Below, in pieces: positions 26,686 to 35,252 of a stretch of 64,000 bases of DNA. Source of the stretch: Ruegeria sp. TM1040 (GTDB lineage: Bacteria > Pseudomonadota > Alphaproteobacteria > Rhodobacterales > Rhodobacteraceae); the NCBI RefSeq assembly GCF_000014065.1, contig NC_008044.1:395501-459500 (forward strand), written 5' to 3'. The first letter of the stretch is position 1. The number at the start of each line of letters is the position of its first letter. The notes beneath the pieces were generated by a model. That model saw only the letters and a list, made by a program, of their open reading frames with translations, had not been told where the DNA came from and searched no databases. The translations under genes were made by a program, and so were the position numbers.

Positions 26686-27835
26686 GAGCCAGCTCCACCT
26701 GAACCACATCGGTCTGGCGGGTTTCGAAAGAGGCTGCGCAAATCTGCAGGTAGAACTGCCAGTTGCGCAAGAAACTCTGGTCATACCCGAGACCAAGCAC
26801 CTTGTCCGAGGCTGCACTCAGGCGCTCGGACCACATGCGGCAGGTGCGGGCGTAATCCTGACCGAAGCCAAAGTTATCCGTGACCTGAAGCCCTGCATTG
26901 CGTGCGTGATGTGCGATCATGGCATCCGACAACAGCATACCGCCGGGAAAGGTGTATTGCCGAATATAGTCGGAGCCTTTGCGGTAAATGTCGAAATAGG
27001 CGTCAGGCACCGTGATGGCCTGCACCACCGCCCGTCCGCCTTCGGCGAGGCGGTCCTTCAGCATCGCGAAATACTGCGGCCAATATCGTTCTCCGACCGC
27101 TTCGATCATTTCGATCGAGACAATGCCGTCGAATTTGCCGCTGGTATCTCGGTAGTCGCAGAGCTGAATATCGGCCCGCCCATCGAGGCGTGCATCGGCA
27201 AAGCCATGTTGGCTGGGCGAAATCGTGATGCCAGTCACATGGCGGCCATGGTCTGCGGCGCGCTCGGCAAATCCGCCCCAGCCGCAGCCAACCTCGAGAA
27301 TGCGCTCGGCCTCGCCCGTGCGGTTGAGGATGCGGTCATATTTGCGGTGCTGGGCGTCCTCCAGCGTGGCATCCCCCGGCGCAAAAAGGGCGGAGGAATA
27401 GGTCATGCTTTCATCGAGCCACAGCTGGTAGAACTCATTGCCGACGTCATAGTGCGCCTTGATGTTGCGGCTGGCACCAGAGCGCGAATTGGCGCGCAGG
27501 ATGCGATCTACGATGCGGAATTTGAGCGTGGCAAGGCGGCTGGGATAGGCGAACCCCTCGAGATAGTCGAGGTTCAAAAGGGCCACCTGCGTGACGGCCT
27601 CAATCGACGGGGTGTCCCAAAGGCCCGCGACATACGTCTCGCCGAGCCCGATGTCGCCGCGAGACGCCAAAGCTGTGACCACGCTCCAGTCGTTGATCTG
27701 CATCTCGGCCGCCGGTTCGCCTTGGCCGAACTCGTAGACTTCACCCTCAGGGGTGATCAGACGCAGGCTTCCACGCCGAATGCTGGCGCAACTGTCGAGA
27801 AAATCACGTTTTACGCGGTTGGTAATAAACAGCAT
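26675..27835 (-). CDS. Cyclopropane-fatty-acyl-phospholipid synthase-family methyltransferase
   Basis: A 386-residue SAM-dependent enzyme acting on unsaturated acyl chains of membrane phospholipids. The SAM motif ILEVGCGWGGFAERAA lies near residue 180; family segments NIKAHYDVGNEFYQLWLDES and YIRQYTFPGG are present. In R. sphaeroides, RpoE-controlled CFA-like genes next to rpoE include the methylase of furan fatty acid synthesis (UfaM). This gene, with a DUF1365 gene and an FAD enzyme beside it, is a good candidate for that role, but a plain cyclopropane synthase cannot be excluded. Confidence 0.9.
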   Translation of the reverse strand: MLFITNRVKRDFLDSCASIRRGSLRLITPEGEVYEFGQGEPAAEMQINDWSVVTALASRGDIGLGETYVAGLWDTPSIEAVTQVALLNLDYLEGFAYPSRLATLKFRIVDRILRANSRSGASRNIKAHYDVGNEFYQLWLDESMTYSSALFAPGDATLEDAQHRKYDRILNRTGEAERILEVGCGWGGFAERAADHGRHVTGITISPSQHGFADARLDGRADIQLCDYRDTSGKFDGIVSIEMIEAVGERYWPQYFAMLKDRLAEGGRAVVQAITVPDAYFDIYRKGSDYIRQYTFPGGMLLSDAMIAHHARNAGLQVTDNFGFGQDYARTCRMWSERLSAASDKVLGLGYDQSFLRNWQFYLQICAASFETRQTDVVQVELAHAT

Positions 27836-28614
27836 CAGCTGACCTCCTGTTCGGGCGGGAGCGGGCGTCTTCGATACCGGGCGCCCTTGAGTTTGAGTTT
27901 CAGCGCCTGCCAGTAGATCAAGGCGACCGTGCGCATGGCCCCAAACGGGCGACGCAGGCTGGCTTTGATCAGGCGGGCGTTATTCAAGTCGTGCAATTCG
28001 CCCATCAGGGTTGCGATGACGCCTTCGGAGCCGTTTTTGTGGGCGATGCGGATCGCGATCCGAGTCCCTGTTATATCAAAGGTAAATCGATAGTCGCCCG
28101 CGACCTCCTGAAAGGGGGAGACGTGAAAGATTTTCTGCGCACTCAGGCAGGATTTTGCGGTAATCGGTGCAAATTCAGGCTCAGCACAAAGATAGCTGTG
28201 ACGGTCGCCAAAGGTGTTTGACACCTCGGCGATCACGCCCCTGAGGGTCGCTCCGTCGTATGCGAGCCAGAAGCTCACCGGGTTGAAGATGTAACCCAGA
28301 AAGCTCGGCTGAGTGAGCAACAGGATCCGGAGGTTTTGAGGGGCAAGGCCCGCGTGTTCGAACACCTCTTTCGCCCAATCCAGACCGCGTCCTTTTTTGG
28401 GGGCGCCACCGTGGTTTCGATCCATGACAGAGGCAAGGTTCCAGCGGTTGCGCGAAAAGAGCAACGGGCCGCGGGTCGATTGCGGATCAATCAGAACATA
28501 GTCCACGCCATATCGAAACGCGTTCTGGATGGCGCCGCGTCTGGCGTGGGTGGTGGTGCCTGCCAGATGCAGCGGCCCTTTTACCAGGGGGGATATGGGC
28601 GCGCTTGCGCTCAT
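27835..28614 (-). CDS. DUF1365 protein
   Basis: A 259-residue protein with the DUF1365 signatures GYIFNPVSFWLAYD, VSNTFGDRHSYL and KIFHVSPFQEVAGDYRF. The family lacks a solved function but nearly always sits between a flavin-dependent amine-oxidase-like gene and a CFA synthase, exactly as here. It overlaps the FAD gene by four bases and shares one base with the methyltransferase start. A role in modifying or presenting acyl chains is likely by association only. Confidence 0.87.
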   Translation of the reverse strand: MSASAPISPLVKGPLHLAGTTTHARRGAIQNAFRYGVDYVLIDPQSTRGPLLFSRNRWNLASVMDRNHGGAPKKGRGLDWAKEVFEHAGLAPQNLRILLLTQPSFLGYIFNPVSFWLAYDGATLRGVIAEVSNTFGDRHSYLCAEPEFAPITAKSCLSAQKIFHVSPFQEVAGDYRFTFDITGTRIAIRIAHKNGSEGVIATLMGELHDLNNARLIKASLRRPFGAMRTVALIYWQALKLKLKGARYRRRPLPPEQEVS

Positions 28615-29921
28615 GCGACAAGGTCCTGCGCGCTGCGGCTACCCATGGTGCGCGCATCAATGGCCCGCGCGACGCGAACTGCACTGGCAAACCCGTCTTC
28701 GTGAAACCCATGGCGTAGATAGGCGCCTGCAAACCAGGTGTGGTTTTCGCCCTGCATGGCCTGAACGGCCCCCTGCGCGCGGATCGCGGCGCGATCAAAA
28801 ACCGGATGGCGGAAGGTCTTGTCATCGTAGATCAGCTGCGGATTGACGTCCTGCACCGGGTTTAGGGACACGAACAGCGGATCGTTTTCCGGCAAGTTCT
28901 GCAGACGGTTCATCCAGTAGGTGACACCAATAGCTGGACGGTCGTCGCGCAGATCGGCCTTGTAAACCCACGAGGACCAGCAGGCGCGCCGCTTGGGCAT
29001 CTGGCTTGCGTCACGGTGCAGGATCATGTGGTTGTCCTGATAGCGCATCACCCCGAGGGTCGCCTGTTCCTGCGGCGTCGGCGCAGCAAGGAGGCGCAGC
29101 GCATCATCGGAGTGGCAGGCAAAGATCACTTCGTCGAATTGCTCTGAACGACCATCGCCCAGACGCAGGGTCACACCCGCATCGTGGCGCTCGACCGTTT
29201 GCACAGGGCTGGCGGCGCGCAGGTCAACGCCGGTGTTCTGAAGGTGCCGGGTGAGGCGACGGACATACTCTCGGCTGCCGCCTTTGACCGTCCACCACTG
29301 ATGCTGACCGGTGGCCGACAGCAGCGCGTGGTTGCGAAAGAAACGCACCAATGACCGGGCTGGAAAGGCGCTGATTTCTTCGGGTGGGGTTGACCAGATC
29401 GCGCCACAGATCGGCATCAGATAGTACCGCTGAAACCAGTCCCCGAGCGAGAGTTCCTTGACCAACTCGCCGATGGTGGTGCTGTCGTCGCGGGCGAACT
29501 CTTCGGCGCGGGCGTTGAAGCGCAGAATGTCGCGGACCATGCCAAAGAACGCGGGCCGTGCAAGGTTGCGGCGCTGTCCAAAGAGCGCATCCAAGCTGCG
29601 CAGTCCGTATTCCATCGCACCGTTCTCGATGGTGGCTCCAAATGACATGTCACTGCGCACAACCGGCACGTCCAGTTCGTTAAACATCCGCGTGAGATGC
29701 GGATAGTTCACGTAGTTGAACACGATGAACCCGGTATCGACCGGCTGGGTCCCGTGCAGGCCTGCCTCGACTGTGCGCGCATGCCCGCCAAACCGCGCGG
29801 CCGCTTCAAACAGGGTCACATCGTGGCGCGGACCAAGAAGCCAGGCGGCGGCCAGACCGGAAATGCCACCGCCAATGATGGCGATGCGGCGGCGCTGGGG
29901 GGGCAGGGCATCAAATGACAT
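28611..29921 (-). CDS. NAD(P)/FAD-dependent amine-oxidase-like oxidoreductase (first gene of operon)
   Basis: A 436-residue flavoprotein: dinucleotide-binding GGGISGLAAAWLL near residue 17 and the family block FGGHARTVE, then a C-terminal FAD part (GAYLRHGFHEDGFASAVRVA). Homologues of this kind are linked to acyl-chain desaturation in the furan fatty acid pathway (UfaD type); I cannot confirm that substrate here. The ATG at 29921 has GGAGAG upstream and lies about 16 bases past the expected start of the RpoE-like promoter at 29944-29974. An upstream ATG at 29943 would sit within the promoter and is rejected. Confidence 0.88.
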   Translation of the reverse strand: MSFDALPPQRRRIAIIGGGISGLAAAWLLGPRHDVTLFEAAARFGGHARTVEAGLHGTQPVDTGFIVFNYVNYPHLTRMFNELDVPVVRSDMSFGATIENGAMEYGLRSLDALFGQRRNLARPAFFGMVRDILRFNARAEEFARDDSTTIGELVKELSLGDWFQRYYLMPICGAIWSTPPEEISAFPARSLVRFFRNHALLSATGQHQWWTVKGGSREYVRRLTRHLQNTGVDLRAASPVQTVERHDAGVTLRLGDGRSEQFDEVIFACHSDDALRLLAAPTPQEQATLGVMRYQDNHMILHRDASQMPKRRACWSSWVYKADLRDDRPAIGVTYWMNRLQNLPENDPLFVSLNPVQDVNPQLIYDDKTFRHPVFDRAAIRAQGAVQAMQGENHTWFAGAYLRHGFHEDGFASAVRVARAIDARTMGSRSAQDLVA

Positions 29922-29943
29922 AAACTCTCCATCGGTTTTCATG

Positions 29944-29974
29944 AACTTACGAGTCCAAACGGGCGATCGGATCA
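29944..29974 (-). promoter_or_regulatory. Putative RpoE (ECF) promoter of the lipid operon
   Basis: On the leftward strand TGATCC (29974-29969) is followed after 19 bases by TAAGTT (29949-29944). These match, from memory, the TGATCC / TAAGA-type elements of R. sphaeroides RpoE promoters. The divergent rpoE-chrR pair begins about 200 bases away, which supports the assignment. The spacing is the weak point. Confidence 0.55.
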
Positions 29975-30167
29975 AAAAACTAAAAAATACTCGGGGCAGA
30001 GCACTATTTTGCGGGATGAGGCATTTTTTTATGATCTGCTCGATGAAGCCGTGCGTACTGAAGGTATGTTCGAAGCATCTGCAGCTCTTTGTGAGGACCC
30101 ACTTGATGCCCGCGCCCCGACCGCTAGTGTGGGCGAGGGCACAAGCGGTTGCCGGGAGAGCGACAGA

Positions 30168-30725
30168 GTGACAGGTGAGGCATATTCCGAGACGACAGTC
30201 TGGATGCTGGCAGTGCGCGATGACAGGGACAAAGCCGCCTTCGGGCGCTTGTTCGATCACTTTGCGCCCCGCCTCAAAGGCGTGATTTGCCGCTCGGGTG
30301 TCTCCCCTGCGCAGGCTGAGGACATCGTTCAGGACGTGATGCTCACGGTCTGGCGAAAGTCGCATATGTTCGACCCCGGTCGCGCTCAGGTTTCGGCCTG
30401 GATCTACCAGATCGCGCGCAACCGGCAGATCGACATCTTGCGCAAGGAAAAGCGTCCCGTACCGGAAGAGTTGAAGCCGGTCGAGGACACAGAGGATGAC
30501 GCGTCACAGGTCGTGGCGCTGGAACAGGAGACGCAGGCTCTGCGTGCGGCGCTTCAGACCCTGAAGCCCGCGCAGCGCGAAATGGTGGAGCGCGCCTATC
30601 TGGGCGAGCTGACCCATGCGGAGATCAAGGCCGAGACCGGTCTGCCGCTGGGAACCATCAAGTCGCGCATCCGGCTGGGGCTGGAGAAACTGCGTCATGA
30701 ATTGAAGGGAACGCAACGCTCATGA
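30168..30725 (+). CDS. rpoE: ECF RNA polymerase sigma factor, RpoE (singlet-oxygen type)
   Basis: A 185-residue ECF sigma factor of the RpoE/ChrR group (ECF11). Region 2 (FGRLFDHFAPRLKGVI to WIYQIARNRQIDILRKEKR) and region 4 (LKPAQREMVERAYLGELTHA, TIKSRIRLGLEKLR) are complete. I chose the GTG at 30168 (GGGAG upstream, start of similarity). It overlaps chrR by four bases. In R. sphaeroides this pair drives the response to singlet oxygen and regulates an adjacent CFA-type operon; the same layout is seen here. A weak TGATCT at 30032-30037 may be part of its own promoter. Confidence 0.93.
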   Translation: MTGEAYSETTVWMLAVRDDRDKAAFGRLFDHFAPRLKGVICRSGVSPAQAEDIVQDVMLTVWRKSHMFDPGRAQVSAWIYQIARNRQIDILRKEKRPVPEELKPVEDTEDDASQVVALEQETQALRAALQTLKPAQREMVERAYLGELTHAEIKAETGLPLGTIKSRIRLGLEKLRHELKGTQRS

Positions 30726-31357
30726 CGGGTATTACGCACCATATCCCTGACGAGTTGCTGATAGCCTACGCGGCGGGCAGCTTGACAAAGGCGTTTTCAC
30801 TTGTGGTCGCCGCGCATGTTTCCATGTGTGACGAATGCCGCGCGCGCCTTGGCGCGCATGAGGCGCTCGGTGGCGCGCTCCTTGATGATATGCCCGTGGC
30901 CGAGGTTTCGGCGGATATGAAGGGACGGCTGTTTGACGCGCTCGACGATCCGGTTGCCCGAGAAAAGCGCTATGACCGGGCGGGGATTTTTCCTGCACCT
31001 GTCATGGAAGCCTTGGGGGGGCTGCCGCCAAAGTGGAAGCCCCTCGGGCTCGGTGTGCGGCAGATGATCCTCGATCATGATCGCAGTGGCAGCGTGCGGC
31101 TTCTCTACATTCCGGCTGGACAAGGGGTTCCGGATCATGGGCACAACGGGCTGGAATTGACCTTGGTACTGCAGGGCGCGTTTTATGACGAGACCGGACA
31201 TTTTGGTGTCGGTGATCTGGAGGTTGCAGATGGGGATCTGGAACATGAACCCGTCGCTGCTGATGGTCCTGCTTGCATCTGTCTTGCTGCGACGGATGCC
31301 TCGCTTCGGTTCCGCTCTTTTGTGCCTCGCCTTTTGCAGCCGATTTTCCGGATCTGA
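30722..31357 (+). CDS. chrR: Zinc-dependent anti-sigma factor ChrR
   Basis: A 211-residue anti-sigma factor that holds RpoE inactive in the cytoplasm until singlet oxygen or organic peroxides appear. N-terminal zinc ligands are His6 or His7, His32, Cys36 and Cys39 (HVSMCDEC). The C-terminal cupin domain (about 100-195) carries the metal-binding DHGHNGLELTLVLQG block and a later His (DLEHEP). Length matches R. sphaeroides ChrR. The four-base overlap with rpoE indicates coupled translation. Confidence 0.93.
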   Translation: MTGITHHIPDELLIAYAAGSLTKAFSLVVAAHVSMCDECRARLGAHEALGGALLDDMPVAEVSADMKGRLFDALDDPVAREKRYDRAGIFPAPVMEALGGLPPKWKPLGLGVRQMILDHDRSGSVRLLYIPAGQGVPDHGHNGLELTLVLQGAFYDETGHFGVGDLEVADGDLEHEPVAADGPACICLAATDASLRFRSFVPRLLQPIFRI

Positions 31358-31384
31358 GCCTTCAGGGCTCAGGTGGTGACGGGA

Positions 31385-31428
31385 GCGAGGCGCTGCCTCG
31401 CGCTCCGGGATATTTTTGGTTAGAAGAA
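31385..31428 (+). repeat. Hairpin-plus-tail intergenic repeat, copy 1
   Basis: A 7-bp stem GCGAGGC...GCCTCGC (31385-31401) followed directly by GCTCCGGGATATTTTTGG and TTAGAAGAA. The same organisation recurs at 35041-35089. It follows chrR by 27 bases and may act as a terminator for rpoE-chrR, since ATATTTTT follows the stem. Confidence 0.65.
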
Positions 31429-31443
31429 AACGATGACATGAAG

Positions 31444-31471
31444 AAGGGCCGCGGCATTTGCTGCGGCCCTT
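31444..31471 (-). terminator. Intrinsic terminator of gap
   Basis: A 9-bp perfect stem AAGGGCCGC...GCGGCCCTT with a 10-base loop, 39 bases past the gap stop on the leftward strand, followed by CTTCTTC. It could also end rightward transcripts (TTTGT follows on that strand). Confidence 0.7.
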
Positions 31472-31510
31472 TGTAACATGGCGTGAGGTATGTCGCGCAG
31501 CGGTATTGCG

Positions 31511-32515
31511 TCAGAGGAATTTGCCCATGGCGCGGCCGGTGTCGATCATGCGGTTCGAAAAGCCCCACTCGTTGTCATACCAGCTCACCACGCGCACCAG
31601 GCCCTCGGAGGTCACGGCGGTTTGTGGGGCGGCGAAGATCGACGACCGCTTGTCGTGGTTGAAGTCGATGGACACCAGTGGAGCCTCTTCATAGCCGAGA
31701 ATGCCCTGAAGCGGGCCCTCTTTTGCGGCGGCCGCGATCGCGGCGTTGATCTCTTCGACCGAAGCGACACGCTCGGGCTGGAACGTCAGGTCCACCACCG
31801 AGACATTTGGTGTCGGGACGCGAATGGCGGAACCTTCAAGGCGGCCCTTGAGGTGTGGCAGCACCAGGGAGATCGCGCGCGCCGCGCCGGTAGATGTTGG
31901 GATCATCGAGAGCGCTGCCGCGCGGGCGCGGTAGAGATCCTTGTGGGTGGTGTCATGGGTCGGCTGGTCGCCTGTGTAGGCGTGGATCGTGGTCATATAA
32001 CCGGTCTTGATCCCAAAGGCGTCGTCCAGAACCTTGGCCACCGGGGCAAGGCAGTTGGTGGTGCAGGAGGCGTTGGACACCACGATGTCCTCTGCGGTGA
32101 GGTCGCGATCATTGACGCCAAAGACCACGGTGCGGTCAACTTCGGTCCCCGGCGCGGAAATCAGCACGCGTTTGGAGCCGTTTTTCAGATGCGCGGCTGC
32201 TTTGTCGCGGGTAGTGAAGAGGCCAGTGCATTCATAGGCGATATCGACATCGGACCAGGGCAGCTCTTCTGGGTTGCGGATGGCCGTCAGGCGGATCTCA
32301 TGGCGGCCCACTTTCATGGTATCGCCCTCGACTGTAACCTCTGCGTCGAGGCGGCCGTGAACGCTGTCGAACTTCAGCAGGTGGACTTGGGTTGCCGGGG
32401 GGGCGAGATCGTTGATCGCCACCACCTCAACGTCGGTGGTGTCGTTCTCCAAAAGTGCACGCAGCACGTTGCGGCCGATCCGGCCAAATCCATTGATCGC
32501 GATTTTAAGGGTCAT
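31511..32515 (-). CDS. gap: Type I glyceraldehyde-3-phosphate dehydrogenase
   Basis: A 334-residue cytoplasmic enzyme interconverting glyceraldehyde 3-phosphate and 1,3-bisphosphoglycerate with NAD(P). The NAD fold starts [18 protein letters not shown]; the catalytic Cys is in [12 protein letters not shown] near residue 152 and the partner His in the later IHAYTGDQ block; [12 protein letters not shown] is near the end. The gene stands alone, with a terminator downstream and a palindromic operator candidate in its promoter region. It may serve glycolysis, gluconeogenesis, or both. Confidence 0.96.
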   Translation of the reverse strand: MTLKIAINGFGRIGRNVLRALLENDTTDVEVVAINDLAPPATQVHLLKFDSVHGRLDAEVTVEGDTMKVGRHEIRLTAIRNPEELPWSDVDIAYECTGLFTTRDKAAAHLKNGSKRVLISAPGTEVDRTVVFGVNDRDLTAEDIVVSNASCTTNCLAPVAKVLDDAFGIKTGYMTTIHAYTGDQPTHDTTHKDLYRARAAALSMIPTSTGAARAISLVLPHLKGRLEGSAIRVPTPNVSVVDLTFQPERVASVEEINAAIAAAAKEGPLQGILGYEEAPLVSIDFNHDKRSSIFAAPQTAVTSEGLVRVVSWYDNEWGFSNRMIDTGRAMGKFL

Positions 32516-32853
32516 TTGCCAATAACTCCGGTTGGGTTTCCGGGCACGGCACCACCACTGGTACCGCTATCACTCGCGGCTATCGTTATCGCTAACGAAG
32601 GCGCCGATCAAGCCCCGTCGCTCAGCGTGAAACTGTCGCGCGATCACGAATGTGCAACTCTGGGCCTGCGCGTCAGGATAGCGCAATCTCAGACAGCTGC
32701 ACGTAATATGCCCGGAAAATGGTCACAGACCCCGCCCATCCACTGTTTTGGCGGCACAGAATTTGCCCGCGTGACCGTAGGCTCCTAGGGTTACAGAGGA
32801 CCCTGTCTCACGGTGAGGGAGGCATCTGCCGCGCTATCGCAAAAGGGAGAAAG
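32516..32853. other. Divergent region between gap and the GH13_18 gene
   Basis: No gene visible. The region holds the palindromic site at 32584-32597 and, close by, GCTATC repeats. The GH13_18 gene has AAAGGGAGA just before its ATG. Promoter elements were not resolved. Confidence 0.45.
32584..32597. promoter_or_regulatory. Candidate LacI-family operator upstream of gap
   Basis: Perfect inverted repeat CGTTA-TCGC-TAACG, 69 bases upstream of the gap start codon. The form (TTATCGCTAA) resembles operators of LacI-family carbon regulators in Rhodobacterales, such as CceR, which is known to control central carbon genes. Assignment to CceR is inference. Confidence 0.45.
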
Positions 32854-34587
32854 ATGGCCACATCCTTTGCTGCACGCCTGTCGCAACTGCTGACCCAAAT
32901 CTATCCGGATTTGGACACGGAGATCCTTGGCTCCAAAGTGGTTGAGGCGTTTTGGCCCGAAGGCAGTCACCGGCGCAAGCGCCCGCGCAGGCCTGGAAAT
33001 TCTCTTTGGTCAGAACGCGACGCATTGCTGATCACCTATGGCAACACCATGCGTGATGGGGCGCATAAGCCGTTAGACCTGCTGCATGATTTCCTGCTGA
33101 CTTATATGAAGGGTGTTGTGAATGGCGTGCATATCCTGCCGTTTTTTCCCTTCACTTCGGACGACGGGTTTGCCGTCACGGACTATCGCAAGGTGAATCC
33201 TGAGCTGGGTGATTGGGCCGACATTCGCCGGATCGGCGGCGCGTTTCACCTGATGTCTGACATGGTGCTCAACCATGTGTCCTCGCAGAGCGCCTGGTTC
33301 AACGCCTACCGGCAGGGGCAGCCGCCTTATGACCGCTTCTTCTACGAGGCTTCGCCCTCGGACGATCTGAGCGCAGTGGTGCGTCCACGCACAACGCCGC
33401 TGCTGCAGGAGGTAGAGACAGCCACGGGCGCGAAACATGTGTGGTGCACCTTCAGCCACGATCAGGTTGATCTCAATTTTGAGAACCCGGAGGTCCTGCT
33501 GGAAATCCTTCGGATCATTCGCCTGCATATCGATCAGGGGGTCCGCATTATCCGGCTCGATGCGGTGGCCTTTATATGGAAAGAGGTTGGGACCAGTTCG
33601 ATCCACCTGCCGCAAACCCATGCGATTGTACAGCTGCTGCGCCTGCTGGCAGATTATGCGACCGAGACGGTGGTACTGCTGACCGAGACCAACGTGCCGC
33701 GGGCTGAGAATCTCAGCTACTTTGGCAATCGCAACGAGGCCCATGTGGTCTATAATTTTCCGCTGCCGCCATTGATCCTGCACGCGATGATGGCGGGCTC
33801 GGCGCGCTACCTGCTGAATTGGGCACGGGCGATGCCGCCGGCGCCCCTGGGATGCGCCTATTTGAATTTCACCGCGAGCCACGATGGAATCGGGATGCGC
33901 CCGGCGGAGGGGGTGTTGCCGCAGGAGGAAATCGACCAGATGATCGCCTGCGTGCGGGCGGTAGGGGGTCTTGTGTCCATGCGGGCCTTGCCGGGGGGTG
34001 GTGAAGCGCCCTACGAGGTGAACTGCACCTATTTTGACGCGCTTGGCCGAACCTTTGACAGGGGCGAAGCGCGAAAGGTGGATCGATTCATCTGTGCGCA
34101 GACCATTCCCATGAGCCTTGAGGGAATTCCGGCGTTTTACATTCACGCGATGCTGGCGACGGCCAATGATCATGATGCGGTGGCGCGGCGCGGTATGAAC
34201 CGGGCGATCAACCGCCACCGGTGGGATTACGGCGAGCTGAAGGCGCGTCTGAATGACGCGGACAGCGCGCAGGCTCAGGTGATGTCGGCGCTCTCCGAAC
34301 GGCTGCGGGTCCGGGCCGAGCAGCCGGCGTTTCACCCCAATGCTACCCAGTTCACTTTGCAGCTGGATGATCGTGTCTTTGCGCTCTGGCGGCAGTCGCT
34401 GGACCGGGCGCAGTCGATCTTTGCGCTGCACAATGTCAGCGGAGATGGGGTGATCCTGCATCCCGGCGCGCTGAACCTTATTGAAGGTGAGACATGGCGG
34501 GATCTGTTGTCCGGTGACATGTTTGAAAGCGATGCAGAGATCACACTGGCACCCTATCAATGCCGTTGGATCACCAATCAGGCTTGA
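32854..34587 (+). CDS. GH13_18 sugar phosphorylase, probable glucosylglycerate phosphorylase
   Basis: A 577-residue enzyme of glycoside hydrolase family 13 subfamily 18, which also holds sucrose phosphorylase. Nucleophile Asp236 (IIRLDAVAF), acid/base Glu278 (LLTETNVP) and stabiliser Asp344 (TASHDGIG) are intact. The nearby GT81 and HAD phosphatase genes make glucosylglycerate phosphorylase (releasing glucose 1-phosphate and glycerate) more likely than sucrose phosphorylase. The ATG at 32854 has AAAGGGAGA upstream; the open frame before it lacks homology. Substrate specificity remains an inference. Confidence 0.85.
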   Translation: MATSFAARLSQLLTQIYPDLDTEILGSKVVEAFWPEGSHRRKRPRRPGNSLWSERDALLITYGNTMRDGAHKPLDLLHDFLLTYMKGVVNGVHILPFFPFTSDDGFAVTDYRKVNPELGDWADIRRIGGAFHLMSDMVLNHVSSQSAWFNAYRQGQPPYDRFFYEASPSDDLSAVVRPRTTPLLQEVETATGAKHVWCTFSHDQVDLNFENPEVLLEILRIIRLHIDQGVRIIRLDAVAFIWKEVGTSSIHLPQTHAIVQLLRLLADYATETVVLLTETNVPRAENLSYFGNRNEAHVVYNFPLPPLILHAMMAGSARYLLNWARAMPPAPLGCAYLNFTASHDGIGMRPAEGVLPQEEIDQMIACVRAVGGLVSMRALPGGGEAPYEVNCTYFDALGRTFDRGEARKVDRFICAQTIPMSLEGIPAFYIHAMLATANDHDAVARRGMNRAINRHRWDYGELKARLNDADSAQAQVMSALSERLRVRAEQPAFHPNATQFTLQLDDRVFALWRQSLDRAQSIFALHNVSGDGVILHPGALNLIEGETWRDLLSGDMFESDAEITLAPYQCRWITNQA

Positions 34588-34768
34588 GCGGCGGCGCGGG
34601 AGAATGTTAGAGGAGCGCAGACGCCCCTCCAGACAAGGGAATTGTTGATGTTGGAGATTGCACCCACCCGCTGACAGGATCCGCACTCGGAGACCTGTCA
34701 CACCCGGACAACCGCAGCACGCGTGTGCGCGGCCCGGTTTGACGTGGTTCAATCACAGGCAATATCAC

Positions 34769-35026
34769 ATGAACATTTCCAAGAACGAACAACGCGTGTT
34801 GCACGTGTTGGCGCAGGGTGGGCGCATCCTGTACGAGCGTGCGCCCAATGGTCGGGTCACCGAAGTGACATGCTACACGCGTGAGGGTCTGATCTTGGCC
34901 AATTGCAAGCTTGATGTTTTCAACAAGCTGAGGCGAAAGCGGCTTGTCGAAAGCAAATCCTCAAGACCTTACCAGATATCTGAAAAGGGGCGGCGTTCGG
35001 TACGTGCGCAATTGGACAACCGATGA
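34769..35026 (+). CDS. yjhX: YjhX family toxin-like protein (UPF0386)
   Basis: An 85-residue protein, the same length as E. coli YjhX, with its landmarks: NEQRVLHVLAQGGRI, CYTREGLILANCKLDVFNKL and the C-terminal VRAQLDNR. A winged-helix-like fold is likely. E. coli YjhX is reported as a toxin paired with the acetyltransferase-like YjhQ; no such gene is adjacent here. I start at the ATG at 34769 because similarity begins there. Whether this orphan is toxic or a DNA-binding regulator is open. Confidence 0.85.
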   Translation: MNISKNEQRVLHVLAQGGRILYERAPNGRVTEVTCYTREGLILANCKLDVFNKLRRKRLVESKSSRPYQISEKGRRSVRAQLDNR

Positions 35027-35040
35027 CGCAACAGGTGGGT

Positions 35041-35089
35041 GCGAGGGGCCAGCCCCTCGCGCTCCCCGGGATATTTGGGGTTAGAAGAA
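35041..35089 (+). repeat. Hairpin-plus-tail intergenic repeat, copy 2
   Basis: An 8-bp stem GCGAGGGG-CCAG-CCCCTCGC (35041-35060), then GCTCCCCGGGATATTTGGGG and TTAGAAGAA. The stem differs in sequence from copy 1 at 31385 but is compensated, while the tail is conserved. It starts 15 bases after the yjhX stop. Confidence 0.65.
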
Positions 35090-35252
35090 TGGGGGCGCTG
35101 ATCCGGGAGGCAGCAAGAATCCTGGGATAAGGCCATTATATCAGATCTGACCGCTTCGCCTTTTTTGGAGGTGCGGCGCAGAGCGGGGGCAGTGACATAT
35201 TGATCCTTTGGGGGCGCCGGCTCTTGTAGCTGCGGCGCTCCTTGGGCAGGGG

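Noticed and set aside
31490-32788. 432-codon open frame antisense to gap
   Set aside because: Shadow of a highly conserved gap gene; no family resemblance.
33073-34752. 559-codon open frame antisense to the GH13_18 gene
   Set aside because: Composition is that of a shadow frame (Arg, Gln, His, Pro rich) and the sense protein has all catalytic residues.
34658-34768. 37-residue N-terminal extension of YjhX
   Set aside because: E. coli YjhX is 85 residues and similarity starts at the ATG at 34769.
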